A stretch of 64,000 nt of DNA, taken from Aulostomus chinensis (Eukaryota > Chordata > Actinopteri > Syngnathiformes > Aulostomidae). Numbering within the stretch: position 1 is the first letter of the stretch; each line of letters opens with the position of its first letter. Of the stretch, positions 54,577-64,000 are shown piece after piece. The stretch covers positions 17,734,009 to 17,798,008 of the forward strand of contig JBBMOA010000002.1 in the NCBI GenBank assembly GCA_037954235.1, given 5' to 3'. The notes below the pieces were generated by a model. The model was not told the DNA's origin and did not search any database. It worked only from the letters and a program-made list of their open reading frames with translations. Made by a program: the position numbers and the translations under genes.

Positions 54577-54745
54577 ATCACCTCTGCCAGGGATGACCAG
54601 TGTGTTTCTGTTTGTTAGCATTTCTCTCAAAAACTACTTGATAGATTTTCATAAAGTCTTTGGGGGAATATAATAATATTATAAAGACTGTGTTTAACTT
54701 TTGGGTTTGATCTGGATAAACTTGAAGATCCAACATCGTAGGGAC
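54577..54745 (+). repeat. Dispersed repeat family X, copy 3
   Basis: The longest copy: tgtttgttagcatttctctc, aaaaactacttgatagattt, tcataaagtctttggggga and later gggtttgatctggataaac. I recognise the order from a very common teleost repeat but cannot assign it to a class. Confidence 0.6.
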
Positions 54746-55136
54746 TATTGTAGGCCATATAGTTATATTTGTAGTACATTTCTGGACATCTTTGAACAAT
54801 TTTGATAAAATATCTTGAGTCCATGTGAAATGGTTAAAAGAAAAACATCATCTTGAATGTATTCTGTGATATATCTTTGATATAAACACCTGTTTTGATA
54901 TAATGGTCAATATTTCAGAAAAAATCTGAACTTATTTTGACAGGATTCTTTGAAGTGATGTATTTTAATGAGACAGATTAGCTTCCAGTAAAGATATGGA
55001 TCATGTTCTGAACCAGTGATCTGAGAGACCTATTTTTGGGAAAAGACATGGTATGAGGGGATTTTTCTGACATTATGTTTATGGAACACTAAAGAAAAAA
55101 AAATCTCTCTTAAAAATATTCACAAGTGCTTGAACT

Positions 55137-55449
55137 CAGGGGCATAGCATCAAATTCTGGGCCCTGGACACTCTCAATGTCAGTGGGCCCCTATCCATGC
55201 CAGTGCACGAGGCACATGAGTAAACAAAAAAAAGAAAAGAAAGGGGGTATTTATTTAAAATAAAAAAGCATAAATAGGGTTTTAAGCTACAGTCAGATCA
55301 GTTATATTGATGAGTGGTTCTTTCATTCACCACCTAAATAATTCAAAATGAAAACATCACAAAAAAAAATCTGGATTTCCATGGGCCCCTCTCCCTACTC
55401 GGGCCCTGGCTAGTCAGGTCCACCCCCCCACCCCACTATCACACCCATG
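55137..55449. mobile_element. Possible second hAT-like non-autonomous element (313 bp)
   Basis: The flanks cttgaact (55129-55136) and cttaaact (55450-55457) look like an 8-bp duplication with one mismatch. The ends caggggcatag and, reversed, catgggtgtga match only partly. The interior repeats gggccctgg and tgggcccct near both ends, as in a teleost repeat family. Degraded; identity uncertain. Confidence 0.5.
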
Positions 55450-55472
55450 CTTAAACTAATCAAATCTTAACA

Positions 55473-55843
55473 CAGCGGCACGGTGGAGCAGTGGTCAGCA
55501 CTGTCACCTCACAACAAGAAGGTTCCAGGTTTGAGCCCAAGTTCCAGCACAGGATCTTTCTGTGTGAGTCTGCATGTTCTCCCTGTTCCTGTGTGGGTTC
55601 TCTCTGGTACTCCAGCTTCCTCCCACAGTCCAAAGACATCAAGAGGGGACGAGGCTGATTGATACTCTAAATTGACTGTAGGTGTGACTGTGAGTGTGAA
55701 TGGTTGTCTGTCTCTATGTGTTGGCCCTGTGATGGACTGATGACCTGTCCAGGGTGAACCCCGCCTCTCACCTGAAGGCTGCTGGGATAGGCTCCAGCCC
55801 CCCCGTGACCCTTAACAGGAATAAGCAGAAGATGGATGGATGG
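55473..55843 (+). mobile_element. V-type SINE copy H, full length, perfect 11-bp target duplication
   Basis: Head (A box TGGAGCAGTGG, B box AGGTTTGAGCCC), core and GGAT tail are complete. The duplication aaatcttaaca is perfect at 55462-55472 and 55844-55854. Confidence 0.9.
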
Positions 55844-56687
55844 AAATCTTAACATACTGTAGATTGATATCTTTCATGCTGCCCCGTCCTTCTTTCCTTT
55901 TTGCAACAGCAGAATACACACCTGCATGAATTTATGCGCCTTGCTCTATATTTGTGTCCATAAAGGCAGTCAGAAAGTGCCACTGGAAATGTGACAGGTT
56001 GTAAACAAATAAAGAGCTGTTGAGATGGAACCCAGACAATGGCTGACCTTGCACTGAGAAGACCTGTTAATGCCTCACTGCTGCAGACGGGAAGTCTTGA
56101 GAAATTCAAATAATGAGGCCGAATAAAAAAATCTGATCTGTTGTGCCAAGTTGTTGTTTTGCTTTTTATAGAGCCTTTCGATCTGTTTTTTGTTTCTCCC
56201 TTAGAGATCAAGATACACAGTGAAATCTTGTGCAGAGTGATTAAGGAAGGAGTTTGGATACCTTTGGTCAGGAGTTTGGGGCGGGTGATGGGTATGTTTG
56301 TAGAGAAGGGGATGGAGGAAGGAGTGGGTGTTAAAGTGTGTTTGTGCATTGACTTGAGGGGTTGAGGATGCGTGTTCAGAATTTATCTTATCTGTGTGTT
56401 CATTACTACTTTGCATTTGAGGCAGAGAGCTTGGGTGCTCCACTAAATCGCAGGAAGGATTGTTAGACACGCGTGTTATTAATTTTTTCTGGGTCCCTGT
56501 GGCGTCTGTATGAATCTTAATGCTGCTGACTGGGCTGCAGCTTTATCGACTTTCTTTAAAATATGAAGAAGCTTTGCTGGAAGCGCCTGAGGTCATTAGC
56601 TGAAGAGTAGGCACAAATCCTTCACCGAGCCTGCTCCGGCTTCGCCATGTTAAATGTGCTCTTAAAATATTCATAATCATACTCCGC

Positions 56688-56690
<3 letters not shown>

Positions 56691-56757
<67 letters not shown>
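56691..56757. repeat. (CA)n microsatellite
   Basis: About 33 perfect units directly after an ordered non-repetitive block (56540-56690). Confidence 0.97.
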
Positions 56758-56758
<1 letters not shown>

Positions 56759-59048
56759 CACACAGACAATGCGCCAGGGACATAAGGGGATCAATATTAA
56801 AATATATTCTTGTATTGGTGTGCTGTTAATTAGCTGCGGTTCTTTTAAACCATGAAGAACAGATTAGCATTATCTTTTTGTTCAACAAGGTGATATTTAA
56901 TTCTGCTTCATCTGTGCAAACATAGATCAAACACATGTTAACATACAGACACAGAAGGACACACTGATTTTGCATATGTTGCTTCCTATATATTTAACAA
57001 AAATATTTGAAGTGTAATAGGAACTCCTGAGTCAATAGCACAATAAGTTTTACATAGAGTGGGTATTTTCTTTCATGAAGTCTTGATGGCGTGGCTGATT
57101 CTCTGTAATTAAATTGTGCCACTATATCTATTTCTAAAGTGAAAGTCATAGTTATGGCGCCACCTAGTTACAGAAAGTAACCCTGTTACCCTGTTGATTT
57201 GGATCAATACACACTCTTCCCATGAACATCAACATCATATACAGTATAACGGGGTCACCACCATGGTGCCCACGGGCACCGGGTCGCCCGCAAGGACCAC
57301 ATGAGTCGCCCGCGGGCCTGTTCTAAAAATAGCTCACCACAGCGCCACTCACCAGTGAGCTGCATCTAATTTTTTTGTTTCTATTTTTTAATCACACTTG
57401 CATTGGTGTGAATTTGAAAATGACAACAGGCCTGTCCCAGATTTATCTATGTATAAACGGGTTTTTATATAAAGAGGTAAAAAAACAAATTTTGTATGTA
57501 TACAATCTCTATATGTGTGTCAAAATGGTAGCCCTTCGCATTAATTGGTAACCAAGGAGCAGCTCTCTGCTTCACAGAGGTTGGTGACCCTTGCAGTATA
57601 ATAACTGCGCACTCCAGACCAGCGAGTTGACGCATGATATGATATTTGCACCAGAGAGCAGCATTCGTCTGCTACTTCATGCAACATCCAAATATAATCA
57701 GGTTTCAGGTATTGCTTACCTTGGTGGAGTGATGTGCTGCTGTGTGAGTGCCTCTGCTATGATTTTGAATGAAAGGTTTTAGATGAATTGAACAGAGTCA
57801 TACATTTTCTAATGATTTCAGTCACCAATATCAATATATTTATGTATATAAACCAAGTGATTACAGTGGCACAGCTAGACACTGTATCTTGCTGACAGGC
57901 CATATTGATCTTTGAAGCACTGACCTTTGATTGATGGGGGTTTATAGGTTAGCTGGTGTGATTTCAGCCAACTGTGGGTAGGGGTCCTTTCTGAGGCTTT
58001 GTTGACCACCATGACCCTTTATTACAGCTGAGGATCAATATCAACACAGTTTACGATGTATTTGTCAGCTGTTGTGTATTTCTAGTTGTTTTGTGTGTGC
58101 GTTGGCCAGTTCCTTGTTGGGGCCATTGGTTACTCACCTCTCATAACTTAGTTCCTGGCTAAATGGACAACAGAAGAGACAAACTTAGTTATATCATAGA
58201 GCTTTTCCAATTAATAAGATCATTGCTGGAGACAATGATATACAAATATATGTTACAATTGTTAAAGATAACATGATTATGACACACATCAATCCATAAG
58301 CAGTCTCAAGGAGCTGAGGTTTTATCCAGAATGCAATAAATAATGTTGAGGCTGACATTTGTGCCAATATTCAATTTCTTTCCATTTGATCTTTTGCCTT
58401 GTCAACAAAAACAAAACATCAGTCAGCAATATCTGCTGTGGCAGGTAGAAAATTCTCTGACACAGCATTCAGCACATTATAACTCTACATAATGGCCATG
58501 TTCTGTATGTCTTCTTCAGCAGTTGTTAAGACAGCACTCAAACTCAGATCCTACAGAAAATACATGACATAACCATGACCTCCCCACAACACATTGTGTG
58601 ATGGTGCAAACACCACTGATGCATTGCCAATAGAAAATAAATTATTATCATTTATCGTATTGGACACAAAAAAACCCTCAGCAACAACATTACGTGACGG
58701 ATGGTGGTTACTGTTGCAGTGGGGATATACAGACACAACAGACAGCAGACTTAAACTTGACGTTTAAGTCAAAACAAGCCAATATATACATGTTAATTTA
58801 GATATAACTTTCTATATAGAAGTTAAACAGAGGAGAAAGTCAATACATTTTAAATCTTGAACCATCTGCCATATCAAAACAGGCCTGAAAAAAATTCATG
58901 CACAGGCGCACAAATATATTAATGTACATAAATCAGCAGATCACATTACTAAATTAATCTGAATATGTATGTGCACGTGCACGTGCTTGTGTATCCAGGA
59001 CTGACTGGAGCTGGATATGGAAGGCCTCAGAGTATTCTGGTCATCCAT
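56758..59048. other. Intergenic with hAT-like element
   Basis: Apart from the hAT-like element at 57250 it is AT-rich unique DNA. A 14-bp palindrome gcacgtgcacgtgc with two overlapping-phase CACGTG E-boxes lies at 58973-58986. Confidence 0.6.
57250..57593. mobile_element. Non-autonomous hAT-like element (344 bp)
   Basis: The ends cggggtcacc and (reverse complement of the right end) caagggtcacc form short inverted repeats, and a perfect 8-bp duplication cagtataa flanks the element (57242-57249 and 57594-57601), the hallmark length for hAT. Internal text (gtgcccacgggcacc, ggaccacatgagt, tagcccttcgcattaat) matches a common teleost repeat I know with ends GGGGTCACCAACC. No transposase. Confidence 0.8.
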
Positions 59049-59245
59049 GGGGGGGGGGGGGAGCCTATCCCAGCGGCTACGGGCGAGAGGCAGGGTTCAC
59101 CCTGTTCACCCTGGACAGGTCACCAGTCCATCACAGGGCCAACACATAGAGACAGACAACCATTCACACTCAGTCACACCTACAGTCAATTTAGAGTCTT
59201 CTAGCTGTGAGGCGACAGCGCTAACCACTGCACCACCGTGCTGCC
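59049..59245 (-). mobile_element. V-type SINE copy I, core deleted
   Basis: The minus-strand head (gcaccaccgtgctgcc on plus) and the 3' third are joined directly near 59197, without the core. A tandem duplication ttcaccctg is seen at 59096-59113 and a 13-base G run at the 3' side. Confidence 0.85.
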
Positions 59246-59249
59246 TTAT

Positions 59250-59332
59250 TTATATATATAGATATAGATAGATATATAGATATAGATAGATAGATATATG
59301 GATATATAGATATAGATAGATATATAGATATA
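59250..59332. repeat. TATA/GATA-rich microsatellite, left of Tc1
   Basis: Mixed tatata and gata units between SINE copy I and the Tc1-like element. Confidence 0.93.
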
Positions 59333-60571
59333 CACCATATTGCCGAAAGTATTCGCTCACCTGCCTTGACTCACATATGAGCTTTAGTGACATCCCATTC
59401 CTAATCAATATGACGTGGGTCCACCCTTTGCAGTTCGAACAGCTTCAACTCTTCTGGGAAGGCTGTCCACAAGGTTTAGGAGTGTGTTTGTGGGGATTTT
59501 TGACCATTCTTCCAGAAGCGCATTTGTGAGGTCACACACTGATGTTGGCCGACAAGGCCTTGGCCCTCAGTCTCCGCTCTAATTCATCCCAAAGGTGTTC
59601 TATCGGGTTGAGGTCAGGACTCTGTGCAGGCCAGTCAAGTTCATCCACACCAGACTCTGCCATCCATGTCTTTATGGACCTTGCTTTGTGCACTGGTGCA
59701 CAGTCATGTTGGAAGAGGAAGGGGCCGGCTCCAAACTGTTCCTACAAAGTTGGGAGCATGGAATTGTCCAAAATGTCGTGGTATGCTGAAGCATTCAGAG
59801 TTCCTTTCACTGGAACTAAGGGGCCAAGCCCAGCTCCTAAAAACAACCCCACACCATAATCCCCCCCTCCACCAAACTTTACGCTTGGAACAATGCAGTC
59901 AGACAAGTACCGTTCTCCTGGCAACCGTCAAATCCAGACTCTTCCATCAGATTGCCAGATGGAGAGGCGTGATTCGCCACTCCAGAGAATGCGCCTCCAC
60001 TGCTCTAGAGTCCAGTGACGGCGTGCTTTACACCACTGCATCCAACGCTTTGCATTGCACCTGGTGATGTATGGCTTGGATGCAGCTGCTCGACCATGGA
60101 AACCCATTCCATGAAGCTCTCTGAGCACTGTTGTTGAACTAATCTGAAGGCCACATGAAGTTTGGAGGTCTGCAGTGATTGACTCTGCAGAAAGTTGGCG
60201 ACCTCTTCGCATTATGCGTTTCAGCATCCGCTGACTCCGCTCCGTCAGTTTAGGTGGCCTACCACTTCGTGGCTGAGTTGCTGTCGTTCCCAAACACTTC
60301 CATTTCCTCATAATACAGCTGACAGTTGACTGTGGAATATTTAGGAGCGAGGAAATGTCACAACTGGATTTGTTGCACAGGTGGCATCCTATCAGAGTTC
60401 CACGCTGGAATTCACTGAGCTCCTGAGAGCAACCCATCCTTTCACAAACGTTTGTAAAGACGGTCTGCAGGCCTTGGTGCTTAATTTTATACACCTGTGG
60501 CCATGGAAGTGATTGGAACACCTGATTCTGATCATTTGGATGGGTGGGCAAATACTTTTGGCAATATAGTG
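59333..60571 (-). mobile_element. Tc1-like (Tc1/mariner) DNA transposon, 1239 bp
   Basis: Terminal inverted repeats 59333-59361 and 60543-60571 match at 25 of 29 positions and are bounded by TA on both sides (59331-59332 and 60572-60573), the standard Tc1 target. It encloses a damaged transposase on the minus strand. It sits inside a TATA/GATA microsatellite. Confidence 0.93.
59405..60437 (-). pseudogene. Tc1-like transposase, inactivated
   Basis: The first 169 codons from ATG 60437 (MGCSQELSEFQRG...) encode the paired-type helix-turn-helix DNA-binding half with the GRPPK linker, and run into a stop at 59930-59928. Similarity continues in other frames: a GGGGDYGVG-like block near 59870, HDCAPVH near 59700 and SPDLNPIEHLWDE near 59600, ending GGPTSY at 59407. 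The first catalytic Asp of the DDE triad is Gly here (WSGES at residue 154); the second Asp and the Glu are still recognisable. The total length is not a multiple of three, so at least one frameshift is present. It should not encode an active enzyme. Confidence 0.92.
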
Positions 60572-60579
60572 TATATATC

Positions 60580-60637
<58 letters not shown>

Positions 60638-60681
60638 GAGATAGAGAGATAGAGAGATAGAGAGATATAGATATAGATATA
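60572..60681. repeat. (GATA)n microsatellite, right of Tc1
   Basis: About 14 GATA units then gaga/gata mixtures. Probably one array with 59250-59332 before the Tc1 insertion. Confidence 0.95.
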
Positions 60682-60719
60682 TGAAAACAAGCTTCATTTA
60701 TATAACAGGAAGAATACTT

Positions 60720-61665
60720 ACATACAGAAAAAAAGGATATTTAGGTGAAAGAAAGCTATTCAAGAGTGATTCATCACTGAGTCCCTTTGGAGCTAATGCT
60801 TGAAGGGTATAGAACTAATAAGCCTCACACTGTTTTATTAGTTTGTCATGGTCACTGCCCCTTGGTGGCAGGCTCACCTGTTCAGTACCACAGAAGCGCG
60901 GTAAAGAGATGTAATGGTGAACATCATTAAGATGCCCTGCAACGGGATAATCACAGTTGTTTCTGTGTGTTGAACTTTTAAACTCATTGATCCTCTGTTT
61001 GAGTTTGCCAGTGGTTTTGCTGCATGGATAGAGCGGTGATAAGTCACCACATGGACAGCGAATGATATAAATCACGTGCAGATGCACATGTTGTAATGAT
61101 GTTAATGAGACAGGTTTTACCTGTGTGAGGATAGGAAAAATCGTCAGTTTTGAAGTGTTGTGGCACTGCACAAGTTACTTGACTGGAGTGAATTTTATTA
61201 TTAAAGTTGGCTCGGACCAAGTGGTATCTTAAGGTCTGACCCTGCATTTTTGAAAGACAAACCTCTTTTTGAAAATAATAGAGAAAGAGGTTTGTCTTTC
61301 AAAAATGCAGGGTCAGACCTTAAGATATGCTACTGTTTTCAAAAGACAGACGGCAGTGGAGAAGGCCAAATACTGAATAATAGAGTGCATTTGATCGAAA
61401 AATCATTAATATTACTTTTTCGCTCTTTTTGGAAAAAAAAAATCAGCGCTTTTTTTTATAGCCAGCTCATATACTTGATCAATCCACAGTAATGGGTCAC
61501 CCCGCTGCACAAATGTGTCCTTTACATCTGTAGCCTTCACAATAAAGTCTTCTGTAGAACGGCATATTCTCCTCAATGAGAAAAACTGGCTGATAGGGGT
61601 GACAACCTGTGGCCAGCAACAAGGATATTTTATTATAAATTTAATATCAAGAAATGTAAGCACTT
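60720..61665 (-). pseudogene. Penelope-like retroelement remnant (GIY-YIG endonuclease end)
   Basis: Minus strand, upstream to downstream: a block with FFSLRRICRSTEDF and QRGDP (61560-61600 region), then YPHTGKT and IITTCASARDLYH, then VIYIIRCPCG, KLKQRINEFKSS, YPVAGHLNDVHH and VSLPPRGSDHDKLIKQCEAY. After a stop at 60817-60815 it continues as FYTLQALAPKG. This is the order of blocks before and through the GIY-YIG domain of Penelope-like elements. The YIGKT part of the endonuclease core is lost, several frame changes are present, and a 44-bp inverted repeat interrupts it. No reverse transcriptase domain was recognised upstream, so the copy is 5'-truncated. Confidence 0.82.
61225..61327. repeat. 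Perfect 44-bp inverted repeat, 15-bp loop
   Basis: Arms 61225-61268 and 61284-61327 are exact reverse complements over all 44 bases and the spacer is 61269-61283. One arm is part of the Penelope-like coding remnant (GQTLRYH); the other is an inverted copy of it. RNA from either strand would form a long hairpin. Confidence 0.97.
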
Positions 61666-62888
61666 AATGGTGAAATGATGCCCTTTGACTACACCTGTTG
61701 TGTCATATGCGTGGATCCTTCCTTAGTTGAAATAAATTGTACAGTGCGAGAGATCTTAACTGAACGTATCATTAGCTGAACATGACCTGTGTGCCACATG
61801 CTATTTTTACCACCTGGGTAATTTGGACAGGGGTTAAGTTACAGCCCATCAAAGGGTTCCAGCATGTTTGAGACAGGTGCTGCAACAGAGACCAGGCCAA
61901 AACAACCACGTTGCTACAGAAAGCGACAGGCTGCCTAATTGATGCCTGTTTGTGTGGCACGCTGCTGGACAATAGATCAGGACTGGCAGATGTATCGGAG
62001 GGGGGTGAGGGGGGGTGAGCGACACACATACAAAGAGAACAATACCATAGCAGCAATGACACTAGGCACGTGTGGGTGTGTGGGTTTAGAATGATGAAAA
62101 AAACGAGGAACAACTAATACTCTTTCAATAAAAATGACTGTGATTGCACAGAATTGATCGAGTCAGTTTTACTGGTTGTAAAAATGAGCTGTACAGCTAT
62201 AGGGACACAGAAAATGGAAAAACATACAATTACAATGTGGTGGGAAAATTTCTCTCACTCTAGTTTTATCTTATGGATTATTTGCTTTATAAAAAATAGA
62301 AAAGAAGAAATGAGAGAGAGAAACAAAGATTCTGCCAAAAATTGGAGGATGACGGAGAAAGTAAATATTCGGCTGCAATAGGGTTTTTTTTTTGTTGTCT
62401 CCCTCTGATTGGAAACCATCTCAAGACTGTAAAAGAACATGAATGCAACCCAAGGAGGAGGTTTAAAAGGGTTAAAGGACTTTTTTATGTGGCAAGAACA
62501 TTCCGCTCTCAATTAAGACCGGCTTCATCATGGTCTTACACAAAATTGATCTGTGTGCAGCGTAATGATGGTCTTTACGGCTACGCTGCGGTTAGACAGG
62601 CAAGTAGGAAAACTACTTACTCCAGTCCACCGTTATCACTGAATCAATCCATTAGCTGAATATTGAAAATGTGGTCACTCCCCACAACATAGTGATTGTA
62701 TATGGCTGCAAATTGATTTATTCAATATGCAATTCAGTTATGAGCAGCATGTAAAAACCCAGATAGAGATGGATGTTTCTTTGGGCCACAACACATTACA
62801 TCTATACATTAATTGAAAATGGGAGCCATGACATGAGGCTATGAGACGTAATTACATGCTGTTCAAAAACAGTTGGGCATGAAAATAA

Positions 62889-62890
<2 letters not shown>

Positions 62891-62957
<67 letters not shown>
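62891..62957. repeat. (GT)n microsatellite
   Basis: About 33 perfect units. Confidence 0.97.
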
Positions 62958-62958
<1 letters not shown>

Positions 62959-63317
62959 CAGAGGCAGAGAGGGGATGTGTGTCCCTGGGAAAGTGACTGC
63001 TGTGGCTTGGCCTCCTGTCCCCTCTTCCAAAGGACTGTGAAATCAGAAATTAAACGCTTCACCATCGTGAAGCAATTCAGCCAGATATGTCTTCCTCCAC
63101 TTGTAATTGTTTGTTTATTGGACCCTGTTCAAAAGCAATATTGTCTGGGTCTCAGTGGGCTCTGGGAGCCAGCTTGTATACAGGATGAAGGTCACAGCAT
63201 GTCAGTTAGCATAAGAGAAAAGAAAGCATAAAGACAGAGATTAATGTAGAACTGACAGCACACACACTGAAAGATATACACATTTCAATTTACAGATTAT
63301 ATTGTATATCCCCCCCA

Positions 63318-63330
63318 ACACACACACACA

Positions 63331-63412
<82 letters not shown>

Positions 63413-63425
63413 CTCTCGCTCTCTC
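63318..63425. repeat. Compound (CA)n-(CT)n microsatellite
   Basis: CA from 63318 to 63372 then CT to 63425 with CG interruptions. Confidence 0.97.
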
Positions 63426-64000
63426 TTCATTACTATGGCCATATTAGGTGGCAGATAGAGATGACTTGACCAGCAATGACAAGCTGCTGAGCTGGTGGCA
63501 GCACAGACCACATTGTTACAAACTGACCACAGAGGTCACAACCGTAATGACCTGTTGACCTCCCACTTCTTTGGCCCTTTGTCCACTTTTATCTGGACCC
63601 ATTTGTCCCTTTTCTCTCTTCTTTTGTTATGTGTTTTGCACAATACGGGGAGAGGAGGGAAACATGGCACAGCATAACATTTTAGTTAATGAGTTGACAG
63701 ACAGAGGACTTAAAACAACCTGAGCAAAGAAGTAGAGAGATTTAATGATGAAGGCAAACGGATGAGAGAGAGCAGTCGAGGGCAGATGCAGCCAGGCATT
63801 GATTTTGCTGTTAATTTTGATTAAAAAAAAATTGATAATGGTTGTGGGTTTGATTACAACATGACCTTTTAGCCTAGAATTTTTATTTACCCTACTCAAC
63901 AAAAATTCTTGAAGACAGAGAACAACAACAGATAATGAATTGGAGGCTGCATTAAAATGAACTCATCAAAACAATCTTTTACATTTATATAGGGGCTGCA

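Larger units (their letters stand above)
61666..64000. other. Intergenic, right end
   Basis: Two microsatellites (62891, 63318) and an ordered block at 62640-62830. No gene recognised. Confidence 0.6.

Overview
The window reads as nuclear DNA of a ray-finned (teleost) fish. Evidence: a vertebrate gene split by GT-AG introns, very dense (CA)n/(GT)n, (GA)n and (GATA)n microsatellites, nine copies of one tRNA-derived SINE with a GGAT tail, a Tc1-like transposon, a Penelope-like retroelement remnant and non-LTR retrotransposon remnants. This mixture is typical of teleosts; the species cannot be named from the sequence.

Only one protein-coding gene is supported: ACSF3 (acyl-CoA synthetase family member 3, the mitochondrial malonyl-CoA synthetase), on the minus strand. 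I assembled nine coding exons from 46995 (start) to 17182 (stop). All eight introns are GT-AG, the phases join without a break, and the 569-residue product keeps every core motif of the adenylate-forming enzymes. Intron sizes are very uneven: 221 and 241 bp for introns 5 and 7, 12.7 kb for intron 6. Four V-type SINEs, a second SINE, a LINE remnant, a 42-bp tandem repeat and a CpG-rich promoter-like block lie in the introns.

Layout: 1-16.7 kb is downstream intergenic DNA with SINEs, a LINE remnant, retroposon tails, microsatellites and one weak exon-like stretch near 8.3 kb. 16.7-47.0 kb is ACSF3. 47.0-48.4 kb is the probable 5' end and promoter, relatively rich in CpG, with a possible non-coding first exon. 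48.4-54 kb has no recognised gene. 54-64 kb is a mobile-element cluster: a dispersed repeat fragment, two hAT-like non-autonomous elements with 8-bp target duplications, two SINEs, a Tc1-like element inserted in a TATA/GATA microsatellite, and a Penelope-like fossil carrying a perfect 44-bp fold-back.

I found no clearly new multi-gene system. The observations most worth following are the 44-bp perfect inverted repeat inside the Penelope remnant, two ZNF143-type motifs (one in ACSF3 coding exon 1, one in a CpG-rich block of intron 3), the set of SINE copies showing internal deletions and poly-G expansion, and the two small hAT-like elements. Homology statements come from reading motifs by eye; no database search was run.
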